The notes: generated from the sequence alone by a model not told the origin. A DNA stretch of 64,000 nucleotides from Akkermansia muciniphila (GCF_030848305.1 NZ_CP114598.1:1426001-1490000); one strand, 5' to 3'; positions 7,459 through 16,196 are shown, counted from the stretch's first letter. A program made the numbers and translations.

Positions 7459-9657
7459 TTATTGGGAAATGATACGGGCCCGGAAAATCTCCATGGCGGC
7501 ATCAATCAGCGGATCCGTATAATAAGAGTTATCTTCATTTTCCTTTTTGGTGGTTTCCTGAACAGGCTCTACAGTTTTTTCCCGCTGGGTATGGGGTTTG
7601 GGTGCAGGAACCGGGGATGCCGGGGGAGGCGGTGCAGGCAGAGGATCCAGCTCTTCCTGGACCGGTTCGGGAATGGAAGAATCCTGACGGACAGAAATAG
7701 TAACAGGGGTTCCAATATATTGAGAAAGAGTAGTTTCCAGAGCCGTTCGAAGAGGGCCGGCTCCAAGGCTGTCCATCCCTTGGCGGTCAGAAGGATGAAA
7801 AGAAATGGCGGCTACTACGCCGTCATAGCCGGAAAAAACGCTGTTGGTCAGAAAGTCCGCTTGAAGAGGGAATTTGACGGCTACTTGTTCCAGAACCGTT
7901 TTCCAATCTTCCTCCGTGATAGTCTTTCCGGTTTGTTGGGACGGAACTGCCGGTTCCTCTTTTTCTATCGGAACCTGGGAGTGGGATGATGAGCTTGGAG
8001 TATCGAATAGATTGTCAAAGAAGCTTTTGGTCCGTCTTTCCGGAGGAAGATTTTCCTCTGGATCCATGAAAGTAGGCTCTGGAGAATCCGTAGGGAGTTC
8101 CGACACATCGGAGACAGCGGAACTCGGGTGCCGGGTGGCTTCCTTGGGCACGGGTACGGTTTCTGTCCGCAATTTAGTGGCGGAGTAGGGAATCTCTTCC
8201 TCTGCAACGGCAAGGGATGGAGCTTCTGCAGCAGGTGTGAAAGTGTTTTGTTGCGGTTCGATTTCCTGCGCGGCATAGGGAGAAGCTTGCGTGTCGATCC
8301 CCTGATTTTTCTGTACTGCGGGGGATAAGCAGGGAGGAGCCGCGGAAAAATCCGGAACCGGATCCATTAAGTGTTCTTCCGGAGCCGGGGATGGTTTTGT
8401 TGCAGCAACAGGAGGCCGGACATTGGATTGGGGGGACGGAGTGGGAGCTGTAGCGGAAGGAGTGAATGCACTTGGTTTTTGCAGTGAAACAGAATCTGAA
8501 GAAGATGCCGGGGGCACGGCGGCTAACGGAGCACCTTCCAACGCCATGATAATATCACTGATGCTGGCCTCAGCCAGAGTATGGACGGCCTTGATCAGGC
8601 CCATTTCCAGATGAAGTCTTTTATTGGTGGACCAGCGCATCTTATCTTCCGTTTCCGCCAGAACTTCCACCAAGCGCAGGATTTTGTCCGTGTGGGTGCG
8701 TTTGACCAATCCGGCAAGTTCTTCCTTGGAGGATTCCGGGAGAGAGTCAAAGCTGGCTTCCGGATCTACTTTAGAGACCAGAATTTCACGTACGGCGGAG
8801 ATAATTTCGGAAAGGAACTGACTCATATCCCTTCCTGCTTCCGCCTGTTCATGCAGAAGATGCAGGAGGGAGGGAAGCTCCTTGTTTAAAATAAGTGTCA
8901 GAGCGTGGGCCACGGTCTCCCGGGAAGTAATGCCGAAAATGTGGAGTACCTGCCGTTCTTCAATATGATCTCCACAGAAGGAAACAAGCTGGTCCAGCAT
9001 GGATTGTGCATCCCGCATACCACCATCTGCCACTTTAGCGACGGCAAAGGCTGCTTCCCGGCTCAGATTTACTCCCTCTGCAGAAGCGATATGAAGCAGG
9101 TGTTCTGCAATGATTTCAGAAGGAATGGGGCGCAGGTCGAAGCGCTGGCATCGTGATAGAATGGTTGGCAGTATTTTGTGGGGTTCCGTGGTCGCGAAAA
9201 TAAATTTGACATGAGGTGGCGGTTCTTCCAGCGTTTTGAGCAGGGCGTTGAAAGATTCTTTAGTGAGCATGTGCACTTCGTCTATATAGACGATACGGAA
9301 ATTGCCTCTGCTTGGAGCGAACCGTACGTTGTCCCTGAGATCCCGGATGTGATCGATGCCACGGTTGGATGCTCCGTCTATTTCAAGGACATCAAGGCTT
9401 CGTCCTTCCGCGATTTCTTCACATATATCTTCATGCGGGTCAAAATCCACTTTGGGACCACCGCTGCAATTTAGAGCTTTTGCAAAAATTCTTGCGGTTG
9501 ATGTCTTTCCCGTTCCACGGGGACCTACAAAGAGATAGGCATGGGCAAGGCGGTTGTGCTCAATGGCGTTTTTCAACGTCTGGACGACATGATCCTGTCC
9601 AAGGACGTCATTGAATGTCAGAGGACGGTATTTTCTGGCAAAGACCTGGTAACTCAC
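7459..9657 (-). CDS. dnaX: DNA polymerase III subunit gamma/tau
   Basis: 732 residues; the clamp-loader ATPase that loads the beta clamp. The N-terminal AAA+ domain has Walker A GPRGTGKTS (45-53), Walker B VYIDEVHML and sensor 1 ATTEPHKI. A Pro/Ser/Glu-rich linker (about 385-580) leads to a C-terminal tau-like domain. The zinc module seen in other DnaX proteins has four Cys; here only Cys64 and Cys79 remain, and the two middle positions align with Asp and Glu. No obvious slippery heptamer for a gamma frameshift was noticed. It is divergent from the coiled-coil gene at 9877 and heads the dnaX-ybaB group. Confidence 0.97.
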   Translation of the reverse strand: MSYQVFARKYRPLTFNDVLGQDHVVQTLKNAIEHNRLAHAYLFVGPRGTGKTSTARIFAKALNCSGGPKVDFDPHEDICEEIAEGRSLDVLEIDGASNRGIDHIRDLRDNVRFAPSRGNFRIVYIDEVHMLTKESFNALLKTLEEPPPHVKFIFATTEPHKILPTILSRCQRFDLRPIPSEIIAEHLLHIASAEGVNLSREAAFAVAKVADGGMRDAQSMLDQLVSFCGDHIEERQVLHIFGITSRETVAHALTLILNKELPSLLHLLHEQAEAGRDMSQFLSEIISAVREILVSKVDPEASFDSLPESSKEELAGLVKRTHTDKILRLVEVLAETEDKMRWSTNKRLHLEMGLIKAVHTLAEASISDIIMALEGAPLAAVPPASSSDSVSLQKPSAFTPSATAPTPSPQSNVRPPVAATKPSPAPEEHLMDPVPDFSAAPPCLSPAVQKNQGIDTQASPYAAQEIEPQQNTFTPAAEAPSLAVAEEEIPYSATKLRTETVPVPKEATRHPSSAVSDVSELPTDSPEPTFMDPEENLPPERRTKSFFDNLFDTPSSSSHSQVPIEKEEPAVPSQQTGKTITEEDWKTVLEQVAVKFPLQADFLTNSVFSGYDGVVAAISFHPSDRQGMDSLGAGPLRTALETTLSQYIGTPVTISVRQDSSIPEPVQEELDPLPAPPPPASPVPAPKPHTQREKTVEPVQETTKKENEDNSYYTDPLIDAAMEIFRARIISQ

Positions 9658-9876
9658 GGTTCAGAAAGACTAGAAGATGAGTTCCCGTTTGAAAAGAAAA
9701 TAGAGAGTAATTGTTTTAAAATGTTGATAAAACGCTTCTTGGAGGGGCTCGTTACGGAGCCTGTCCGAAAAAAATATCAAGAAAACAATGAGGATGTTAT
9801 TTTGATGTTGAAATCTGAAAATGTTCATGCCAATCTCACAAAAGTAACAGGAACCTTCTCATCTCTATAATTTCCT

Positions 9877-10653
9877 ATGTGGGTCAAAGTATCAATAGCA
9901 GCCTTGGTCATTGCTCTTCTCGGGGGAGCCATGTATTATCTTGATAACGAGGAAGCTCTAACCAAGGAGCGTAAGGAATGCGCCTCCCGCTATAAGAACC
10001 TGAACGGTCTTCGTGGTGAGTTCACGGAAGAAAAGACAAAATATGTCGATTTTCTGGTGAAAAATGAGGCTTTGACGAATGACATCAATGCTCTAACCAA
10101 GGAAAAAGATGAGCTGGAAGTAAAGAATCAGGAGCTGGCGGCAGCCAATGAGGCCAAAAAATCTGATCTTCAAACGCAGCAAACCGCGTTGGCGGAATTG
10201 CAATCCAAGAGTAAGGATATGGAAAGCATTCAGGCCATTGCTGACAGAATCAAGGGGCTGGAAGAAGAGTCCAAACAGTTGGAAGTGGTTAAGCAGGCGG
10301 AACAGGGAAAACATGATGCTATCGTTGCTGAGACTGAACAGCTTGTCGTGAATAATGCTGCCCTCCGTCAGCTCAAGGCTGACCAGGATGCCCGTCTTTC
10401 TCCGCCTAACCTGAAAACGAGGGTGTCCCAGGTGATAGATGATTTTAATGTAGTTGTGATTGACGGAGGAGCCGCTGATCTGGGCGTGGTGCCCGGTTCC
10501 AAGTTGGCCGTGATGAGGGACGGCAACAAGATTGCCGAACTTGACGTAAACGCTGTTGAATCCCGTGTTTCCACGGCTACTATTTTACCAAGTACGGTAA
10601 CCGCCGGCGAACGTGTTGAAGCCGGAGACGTCGTTGTATCTGTTCGTCCCTAG
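9877..10653 (+). CDS. Membrane-anchored coiled-coil protein, first of a tandem pair
   Basis: 258 residues. An N-terminal hydrophobic helix (about 4-22) acts as anchor or signal. It is followed by a long Lys/Glu/Gln-rich coiled coil (about 30-170) and a C-terminal domain of about 80 residues with alternating hydrophobics (SQVIDDFNVVVIDGGAADLG, then VPGSKLAVMRDGNKIAELDV). That domain ends in a GERVEAGDVVVSV segment and resembles the small beta domain at the C-terminus of FlgT-like proteins. The next gene has the same plan. I do not recognise a named family. Function unknown; an envelope role is inferred from the anchor and coiled coil. Confidence 0.7.
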   Translation: MWVKVSIAALVIALLGGAMYYLDNEEALTKERKECASRYKNLNGLRGEFTEEKTKYVDFLVKNEALTNDINALTKEKDELEVKNQELAAANEAKKSDLQTQQTALAELQSKSKDMESIQAIADRIKGLEEESKQLEVVKQAEQGKHDAIVAETEQLVVNNAALRQLKADQDARLSPPNLKTRVSQVIDDFNVVVIDGGAADLGVVPGSKLAVMRDGNKIAELDVNAVESRVSTATILPSTVTAGERVEAGDVVVSVRP

Positions 10654-10700
10654 CATTTTCTCGGTTCAATACATTCCATACACTCTCACATATATACACA

Positions 10701-11516
10701 ATGAAAACTGTTTTAGTAGTTTTATTGATTCTTGCAGCAGGGGCGGGTGCCTGGTTCTCCGGTCTTAGCGGCCTTTTCGGCATTAATGGCCAGTACCAGG
10801 ATTTTAAAGAAATGATTTCGTATCGTAAAACCTTGGACAAGGAAATTCGTACTTGGACAGGCCTGCGCAACGATATGATTAAGAATCGTGGATTGGCTGC
10901 GGAAGAAAACCTTAGTCTGATTTCCAACAAGGCTTCCGTGACTCAGCAGCGCGATGAACAGCTTTCCAAGGAAGCGGAGTTGAAGGAGGAAGAAGTACAA
11001 TTGAATGCAGACTTGTCCAAAATCAATAAACAAATTGAGGAATTAAAGAGCAAGTTGCAAGATTTTGGTGTTTCCAGCGTACAGGAAATCCAAGAGAAGA
11101 TGGAATCTCTGGAAGCTTCCAATAAAAAGCTTCAGGAAGATATTGACCAGATTAAAAGTGCTACGGAAGTGGCTGCCAAGAAACGGGCAGAACAAGCCAG
11201 TGAGCTGGCTAGCCGCCAGAAGGAACAGGCTGAATATCGAGCTGCTCTTGCCAAAAATGGGGAGGAATATCCCGTTTTGTCTGTGGATCCGCAGTGGGGG
11301 TTTGTCGTGATTGGAGCTGGACAGGGTAGTAGCATTGATCCAAATACGGTTCTGCTTGTTACCCGTAACGGTCGCAGCATTGGTAAATTGAAGGTAACTT
11401 CCTTGGAAAAGAATCAGACGGTAGCTGACATTATTAAAGACAGCGTGCCTTCCGGTATGAGTATTCAACCTGGTGACAGAGTACAGCTTCTGCGTCCTCG
11501 CCAGTCCGCTAAATAA
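10701..11516 (+). CDS. Membrane-anchored coiled-coil protein, second of a tandem pair
   Basis: 271 residues with the architecture of the preceding gene: N-terminal hydrophobic helix (about 3-25), coiled coil (about 65-185) and a C-terminal beta-type domain (VDPQWGFVVIGAGQGSSIDP, then VLLVTRNGRSIGKLKVTSLE and IQPGDRVQLLRP). The two C-terminal domains align in order (G-x-V-PGS/IDPN, R-x-G-x-x-I, GD-V), so the pair probably arose by duplication. The coiled coils have diverged, which would suit a heteromer. It starts 47 bp after its partner and is followed by a strong terminator. Function unknown. Confidence 0.7.
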   Translation: MKTVLVVLLILAAGAGAWFSGLSGLFGINGQYQDFKEMISYRKTLDKEIRTWTGLRNDMIKNRGLAAEENLSLISNKASVTQQRDEQLSKEAELKEEEVQLNADLSKINKQIEELKSKLQDFGVSSVQEIQEKMESLEASNKKLQEDIDQIKSATEVAAKKRAEQASELASRQKEQAEYRAALAKNGEEYPVLSVDPQWGFVVIGAGQGSSIDPNTVLLVTRNGRSIGKLKVTSLEKNQTVADIIKDSVPSGMSIQPGDRVQLLRPRQSAK

Positions 11517-11539
11517 GGTTTTTTGTCACGTATTTTCCT

Positions 11540-11582
11540 TGAACCCCAGTATGTCTTTCGGCATAGTGGGGTTCAACTTTTT
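11540..11582 (+). terminator. Rho-independent terminator after the coiled-coil pair
   Basis: A 9-bp perfect inverted repeat (11540-11548 with 11567-11575, TGAACCCCA/TGGGGTTCA), extended by several weaker pairs toward the loop, is followed by a T-run at 11578-11582. It closes the two-gene coiled-coil unit and separates it from the small lipoprotein gene. Confidence 0.85.
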
Positions 11583-11590
11583 AAAAGGAA

Positions 11591-11797
11591 ATGATGAAAC
11601 ACTTTACAATCTCCTTTTTGTTTGTATTTTTCCCTCTTTTTCTGCTTTCTTCCTGTTCCTGGTTGATGGAGCCGCAGGAGAGGGAGCGTGTGCCGCAGCC
11701 TCCTCCCGGTCCGGAAAAGAGTGCACTCCCTCATAATAAGACTCAAAGATTTGAGGCGGAGGCAACGCTCGGGCCGCTGGCGTCGCCAAGACGTTAA
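11591..11797 (+). CDS. Small lipoprotein
   Basis: A 68-residue product with a lipoprotein signal peptide: MMKHF start, a very hydrophobic Phe/Leu core, and the lipobox LSSC with Cys at 22. The mature part is only about 46 residues, rich in Pro, Glu and Arg. No family recognised. It begins just after the terminator of the coiled-coil genes and ends 80 bp before the tRNA gene. A complete signal peptide with a correctly placed Cys is the main evidence that this short frame is real; the function is unknown. Confidence 0.55.
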   Translation: MMKHFTISFLFVFFPLFLLSSCSWLMEPQERERVPQPPPGPEKSALPHNKTQRFEAEATLGPLASPRR

Positions 11798-11877
11798 GGC
11801 TTTCAAATGACGTGGGCGGTGATTCTGTTCTTTACAGTATTCGGCAAACCGGGTACAACCGCCTATGTCTTCCAGGT

Positions 11878-11970
11878 GGAGAGATGGCTGAGCTGGTCTA
11901 AGGCACTCGACTCGAAATCGAACGTGGGCTTTAAAACCCACCGTGGGTTCGAATCCCACTCTCTCCGCCA
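11878..11970 (+). tRNA. tRNA-Ser (CGA)
   Basis: A 93-nt class II tRNA. The acceptor arms GGAGAGA and TCTCTCC pair fully, with discriminator G and an encoded CCA. A long variable arm (GTGGG/CCCAC) marks serine. The T arm GTGGGTTCGAATCCCAC is regular. The anticodon loop CTCGAAA (11911-11917) gives anticodon CGA, reading UCG. The outermost pair of the anticodon stem (11906-11922) is a C-A mismatch. Confidence 0.95.
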
Positions 11971-11977
11971 GTTTTTT

Positions 11978-12014
11978 AATAAAAGCTCCGTGTTATGCCG
12001 GGGCTTTTATTTTT
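11978..12014 (+). terminator. Terminator after tRNA-Ser
   Basis: A 13-bp stem (11978-11990 with 11999-12011, one G-T pair) enclosing CGGGG/CTCCG is followed by a T-run. It lies 8 nt after the tRNA CCA end. The stem starts with AATAAAAG, so it may also stop the minus-strand radC transcript. Confidence 0.85.
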
Positions 12015-12052
12015 GGAAGGGGAACAGACCGGAAATTTGGATGAACGGCTGT

Positions 12053-12793
12053 TTAGTGGTAAAGGGGGTGTTCTTGACCGGGATCTTTAAGGCGATCTCC
12101 ATTAGGATGATTGTAACTATAATAATTTTTATGGGCCGTCTCGGTAGGTTTACCAATGATTACATGATCCAGAAAGCGAATGCCTAATAATTTGGAGCAT
12201 TCCCGCACGCGTTCGGTCAGGAGGTTGTCCGTACGGCTGGGGGAGGGGTTTCCGCTGGGATGGTTGTGGGCAAGGATGAAGCCATAGGCGTTGTGGATGA
12301 CGGTGGGGCGTAAGATGTCGCGGGGATGAGCAATGGATTCGTTTAAGGTGCCACTGGAGATTTCCACAGGTTTAATGAGGCGACATTTGGTATCCAGCAG
12401 CAGAACGAGTACCGTTTCCTTTTCTTTCCAGCGCATGGCTGTTGTCAGATAATCATAGACGTCTTCCGGTGTTTGAATGGGCTGACGCGACAAAGTTTCG
12501 CGAAGAGCCCTCGCGCCCAGTTCAAAGGCCGCGCTCAGCGTAGCGGCTTTCGCCATGCCTATTCCCTTGCAAATGTTCGCTATTTCAGCAGCTTCCATAT
12601 GAGCTAGGGCGTCTAGAGATCCAGCAGACTGAATCAGGTCCGAGGACAAGTCCAATACATTTTTTCCCTTGATGCCCATTCGGAGGAAGATGGCAAGCAG
12701 TTCCGCATTGCTGAGGCTGTGCCTTCCCTGATGAAGCAGTTTTTCCCTGGGCAAAGACTGGGAGGGCAGTTCCTGAAGTTTGCGGTAGGTCAT
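12053..12793 (-). CDS. radC: RadC-family JAB/JAMM-domain protein
   Basis: 246 residues. An N-terminal helix-hairpin-helix region (about 25-90) is followed by the MPN/JAMM domain with HNHPSG at 176-181 and the third metal ligand Asp at 189, the intact metalloprotease-type signature of RadC. The family was once linked to DNA repair, but its biochemical role is not settled. A short C-terminal extension beyond the domain (SYNHPNG, then LKDPGQEHPLYH) is unusual. It starts 1 bp after the NAD(P)HX repair gene, so the two are almost certainly cotranscribed. Confidence 0.93.
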   Translation of the reverse strand: MTYRKLQELPSQSLPREKLLHQGRHSLSNAELLAIFLRMGIKGKNVLDLSSDLIQSAGSLDALAHMEAAEIANICKGIGMAKAATLSAAFELGARALRETLSRQPIQTPEDVYDYLTTAMRWKEKETVLVLLLDTKCRLIKPVEISSGTLNESIAHPRDILRPTVIHNAYGFILAHNHPSGNPSPSRTDNLLTERVRECSKLLGIRFLDHVIIGKPTETAHKNYYSYNHPNGDRLKDPGQEHPLYH

Positions 12794-12794
12794 T

Positions 12795-14285
12795 TCAATA
12801 GCAGAGGCGTGCGGTGGAAAGAATGGCGGCAGGCAGATGTCGCAGCGTATCCCCTGCCGTCAGCGTTTGCTGGGTTGCTTCCCCGACGGAGATTGCCATT
12901 TCGGAAGCTCGGCCGCACAGGTAGACACCCAGAACGGCGGAAACCAGAAGGGATTCCCCCTGGCTTATGAAACCTCCGCAGATACCTGCCAGCACGTCTC
13001 CCTGTCCAGCAGTTGCCATGCCGGGATCTCCGGTGATGTTATAAAAGAGAGGTTTTCCCCGTTGGGTGACGATGGTGCGAGCTCCTTTGTAAATCAGAGC
13101 CGCTTCATGTTCCGCCAGAAAGCAGTCGGCAATGTCTGCCCGGATGGCATAGTTGTCTGCATCCGGCAGAAGTCTGCGAATTTCTCCGTGGTGGGGGGTA
13201 GCCAGAATATGTTCTTCCAAGTTCCACTGCATGGCCGCGGCCAGATTCAGCCCGTCCGCATCCAGAACGGTGGGAGTACCTGTTTCCAGGATAAGGCGGA
13301 TAGCTTCTGCGTCTTCCTCTGATACGGAGCCGATGCCGGGGCCAATGAGGAAAGCGCTAAATGTACGGATGGAGATATCTGCGTAACTGTTCACGGGCCT
13401 GACCATGATTTCGGGAGGCATGGATGGAGCAATCAGGGGATAGACATTCTTGTGGACGTGCAGCGTAACCAATCCGGCACCTGCCCGAAGAGCTGCTTCA
13501 CAGCAGAGACGGGCCGCGCCCAGCATTCCTTCCGAGCCTGCTATGACGCCAATGTGCCCGCGTTTGTTCTTATAATCCGTATAGGGTCTTGCAGAAAGGA
13601 ATTTGGTGAGCCTTGAAGAGGTAATAAGTTCCGTGGCGGGGATCGCCTGTACATGAAGACCGGGAAGGTCGATGCAGACCAAACGTCCGGCAAACAGGGT
13701 GGCATCATCGTCCAGCAGGCCCTGCTTAACGGCTCCTATGCACATGGTGAAATCTGCTTCCACAGCATTTTGTTGAGGCATCCCCGTGTCTGGATCTACT
13801 CCGGTGGGAATATCGATAGCCACGGTACGTACGGCCCCGCAGCGGTTTCTTATATAGTTTATTTCTGCGCAAAGCTCGGAGATTTCCCTGCGGAGCATTC
13901 CCTTTGCGCCAATTCCCAGCAGGCCGTCCAGCAAAATCATAGGTTTTTCCACACGGGGAAGGGGGGGGGCCTGGTATTCCTGAGGGGGGGGAGATATTTC
14001 CGCCAACTGCCGCATAGAAAGTTCACTCCATTCGGTGCGCGGGTAAGCGGTTCGGAAGCCTATTTCCCAACCATGTTGTTTCAGTAGGTTGAGAACGGTG
14101 AGGGCGTCTCCCCCGTTGTTTCCTTTGCCTACATAGGCTATGCACAGACCCGGGACGGGGAAGAACTGCATGAGGGATTCCGCAATACCGGCTGCGGCCA
14201 GGTTCATCAGTGTTCTGGCCGGTGTTCCGCTAACGATGAGCTCGCGTTCCGCGATCTGCATATTTTCCGTGGAGCAAATTTTCAT
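12795..14285 (-). CDS. nnrD: Bifunctional NAD(P)HX epimerase/dehydratase
   Basis: 496 residues fusing the two enzymes that repair hydrated NAD(P)H. The N-terminal YjeF_N epimerase domain (about 1-215) has GKGNNGGD at 53-60 and AIDIPTGVDPDTG. The C-terminal carbohydrate-kinase-like dehydratase domain (about 225-490) has GHIGVIAGSEGMLGAARL, GPGIG, VLDADGLNL and the ADP-binding GQGDVLAGICGG. This is the usual fused NnrE-NnrD form of E. coli-type proteins. It follows infA and its terminator, and precedes radC by 1 bp. Confidence 0.95.
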   Translation of the reverse strand: MKICSTENMQIAERELIVSGTPARTLMNLAAAGIAESLMQFFPVPGLCIAYVGKGNNGGDALTVLNLLKQHGWEIGFRTAYPRTEWSELSMRQLAEISPPPQEYQAPPLPRVEKPMILLDGLLGIGAKGMLRREISELCAEINYIRNRCGAVRTVAIDIPTGVDPDTGMPQQNAVEADFTMCIGAVKQGLLDDDATLFAGRLVCIDLPGLHVQAIPATELITSSRLTKFLSARPYTDYKNKRGHIGVIAGSEGMLGAARLCCEAALRAGAGLVTLHVHKNVYPLIAPSMPPEIMVRPVNSYADISIRTFSAFLIGPGIGSVSEEDAEAIRLILETGTPTVLDADGLNLAAAMQWNLEEHILATPHHGEIRRLLPDADNYAIRADIADCFLAEHEAALIYKGARTIVTQRGKPLFYNITGDPGMATAGQGDVLAGICGGFISQGESLLVSAVLGVYLCGRASEMAISVGEATQQTLTAGDTLRHLPAAILSTARLCY

Positions 14286-14319
14286 GGCACGCTGATGGAG
14301 ACAACCTTTACTGTAAGCT

Positions 14320-14354
14320 AAAAAACCTTCCCCTGCAAGCCGGAGAAGGTTTTT
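14320..14354 (-). terminator. Terminator after infA
   Basis: A 13-bp stem (14321-14333 with 14342-14354, one G-T pair) with A-rich and T-rich flanks lies between the infA stop codon and the start of the NAD(P)HX repair gene. It has features of a bidirectional terminator. For the minus strand it would limit read-through from infA. Confidence 0.75.
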
Positions 14355-14378
14355 ACAAAAGGAACGAGCCGGGAACGG

Positions 14379-14876
14379 TTAACCGATGCGGAACGTGATG
14401 CGCGCTTTAGTCATGTCATAAGGAGACATTTCCATACGCACCTTGTCTCCTACCACGATTTTAATAAAGCGCTTGCGCATTTTTCCGGAAATATGGGCCA
14501 GCACTTCGTGCCCGTTGGGAAGGCGCACCTTGAACATGGTTCCTGCCAGTACGGCGCAGATGGTTCCTTCCACTTCAATTTCGCTTTCGGAATTTTCTTC
14601 CTTGGGTTCCGATTTGCTAAAATGCTTTCTGCCCTTGGTGTGGCGTCCTCCGCTTCCTTGCGGGCGCTGCCTGTTGGCGTTACCTCCGGGACGGCTCCCC
14701 CCTCCTGTTCTGGGATTTCCCGGTCCTGCGGACTGTCCGGCCGGTCGTGACGCTCCTGTGCCATTGCCGGAAGACCGGGATTGTCCGGGACGGTTGCCGG
14801 TGCCGGTCGGTCTGGAACCGGTGCGGGAATTCTGACCGCCGCTGGGACGGCTGCTGGATCTTGGATTCGGGCTGAT
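14379..14876 (-). CDS. infA: Translation initiation factor IF-1 with a possible RG-rich N-terminal extension
   Basis: The IF-1 OB fold is clear: [20 protein letters not shown], then [20 protein letters not shown] and [15 protein letters not shown], matching the whole canonical factor, which binds the ribosomal A site. The only conventional start in frame is GTG at 14573, which would cut off the IEVEG beginning (64 residues). The frame is open without a stop for 101 further codons. It encodes a Gly/Arg/Ser/Pro-rich segment and then an acidic-basic [12 protein letters not shown] linker. It contains no ATG, GTG, TTG or CTG. AAGGAG (14888-14883) lies 6 nt before an ATC codon at 14876, so I place the tentative start there (165 residues). 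The core is certain; the start is not. Confidence 0.6.
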   Translation of the reverse strand: MSPNPRSSSRPSGGQNSRTGSRPTGTGNRPGQSRSSGNGTGASRPAGQSAGPGNPRTGGGSRPGGNANRQRPQGSGGRHTKGRKHFSKSEPKEENSESEIEVEGTICAVLAGTMFKVRLPNGHEVLAHISGKMRKRFIKIVVGDKVRMEMSPYDMTKARITFRIG

Positions 14877-14882
14877 AGGTCT

Positions 14883-14888
14883 CTCCTT
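14883..14888 (-). promoter_or_regulatory. Shine-Dalgarno-like AAGGAG before the ATC codon of infA
   Basis: A perfect AAGGAG, rare in this window, stands with 6-nt spacing before an ATC codon in frame with IF-1. The nearest upstream in-frame stop (TAA) is at 14897-14895, so this is almost the earliest possible start. The position makes a non-AUG start plausible but does not prove it. Confidence 0.45.
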
Positions 14889-15040
14889 GTAAGGTTAAAT
14901 GAACGCGCGTGTGCAAATTTCGCGCAGGCGTATGATAGACCATATTTTCGCAAGAGCAAGCCCTGAATGCGGAAGTTGCGCAATTAAACCGCAATTCTAT
15001 GGAGAGGGACGGGAAAAAGGCCGGAAAAGAGAAAAAGTAT

Positions 15041-15069
15041 TTGACATTTACGTGAATAATCATTAGGAA
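15041..15069 (+). promoter_or_regulatory. Candidate sigma-70 promoter for rplM-rpsI
   Basis: A perfect -35 TTGACA at 15041-15046, then 17 bp, then TAGGAA at 15064-15069, a weak match to the -10 consensus. It lies about 60 bp before the rplM start. The rest of the 254-bp space to infA (14877-15130) shows no gene. Confidence 0.45.
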
Positions 15070-15130
15070 TGCGCCCCCGAATTGGAAGATAACGGCAGGA
15101 TGCCGAAAAACGAGAACGAAGAATTGAACC

Positions 15131-15559
15131 ATGAAGACCTTCTCAGCCAAACCGCAAGAAGTAGAGCGCAAATGGTATGTTATAGACGCTGCCGACAAGG
15201 TGCTCGGCCGTGTTGCCGTTGAAGCGGCTAACATTTTGCGTGGCAAGAATAAGACGATTTTTACTCCCCACGTTGATTGTGGCGATTTTGTCATTATCGT
15301 GAACGCGGACAAGGTGGTGTTGACCGGAAATAAGGAAAATGCCAAAATTTATACCCGTTTCTCCGGTTACGTCGGCGGTAAGCAGGTGGACACTCCCCGT
15401 AAAATTCGCGCTCGCCGTCCTGAACTTCTTCTGGAACTGGCTGTTAAAGGCATGGTTCCTCACACTCGCCTGGGCCGTCAGCAAATGACCAAGCTGAAGG
15501 TTTATGCCGGAGCCAGCCATCCGCATGAAGCCCAGCAGCCCACCGCCATTACTCTCTAA
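15131..15559 (+). CDS. rplM: Ribosomal protein L13
   Basis: 142 residues, the standard length. The N-terminus ([20 protein letters not shown]), [33 protein letters not shown], the [19 protein letters not shown] segment and the final HPHEAQQP are all classic L13. It is a component of the 50S subunit. rpsI follows after 15 bp, the conserved rplM-rpsI pair. Confidence 0.98.
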   Translation: MKTFSAKPQEVERKWYVIDAADKVLGRVAVEAANILRGKNKTIFTPHVDCGDFVIIVNADKVVLTGNKENAKIYTRFSGYVGGKQVDTPRKIRARRPELLLELAVKGMVPHTRLGRQQMTKLKVYAGASHPHEAQQPTAITL

Positions 15560-15574
15560 TTGATTTTTCAGAAC

Positions 15575-15970
15575 ATGAGTCAGACAACCCCATACAACGC
15601 CACCGGCCGTCGTAAGACCGCCATTGCACACGCTTGGCTTACTGAAGGTTCCGGCCGCATTACCATCAACCGCCGCGGTTTTGAGGAATATCTTCCTACC
15701 GTTCAGTTACAGAACGCTGTTCTTCAGCCCTTTCAGGTTACCAACACCATGAACAAGTTTGATGTGAACGTCGTTACCAAGGGCGGCGGGATTCACGGAC
15801 AGGTGGGAGCCATTCGCATGGCGATCGCCCGTGCTCTCGTTCAGGTTGATGAAGCTTCCCGTTCCCAGCTCCGTGAATTCGGTCTTCTGACCCGTGATTC
15901 CCGCATGAAGGAACGTAAAAAGCCCGGCCGTCCTGGGGCCCGCAAGCGTTATCAGTTCTCCAAGCGTTAA
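15575..15970 (+). CDS. rpsI: Ribosomal protein S9
   Basis: 131 residues from ATG 15575 (MSQTTPYNATGRRKTAIAHA). The frame opens five codons earlier but those residues are not part of the family. TGRRKTA, GGGIHGQVGAIRMAIARALV, LLTRDSRMKERKKPG and the basic C-terminus ending YQFSKR, which reaches the P site of the 30S subunit, are all present. A strong terminator follows. Confidence 0.98.
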   Translation: MSQTTPYNATGRRKTAIAHAWLTEGSGRITINRRGFEEYLPTVQLQNAVLQPFQVTNTMNKFDVNVVTKGGGIHGQVGAIRMAIARALVQVDEASRSQLREFGLLTRDSRMKERKKPGRPGARKRYQFSKR

Positions 15971-16016
15971 GCTTGGCTGGTTGCGAAGGAACTGGCTTTA
16001 CCATTTCTTTCTCGGA

Positions 16017-16049
16017 AAAGGAGTACTCCTTGTGGAGTGCTCCTTTTTT
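16017..16049 (+). terminator. Rho-independent terminator after rpsI
   Basis: A 13-bp stem (16017-16029 with 16034-16046, one G-T pair) and a 4-nt loop are followed by T to 16049. It closes the rplM-rpsI operon. Nothing further is recognised up to the rlmH stop at 16197. Confidence 0.92.
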
Positions 16050-16196
16050 GTTGCAGAAAGAACTTTGTTTTTACTGTTTTATACGTCTTTAAACAGCCTT
16101 TTCTGGTCGGATTGCTTACGGCGGCTTCAATGATTTTCCTGCATTTGCCGTGAAGGGAACAGGTTTTCCTGTACAGGAATGTCTGGCCGACGAGGG

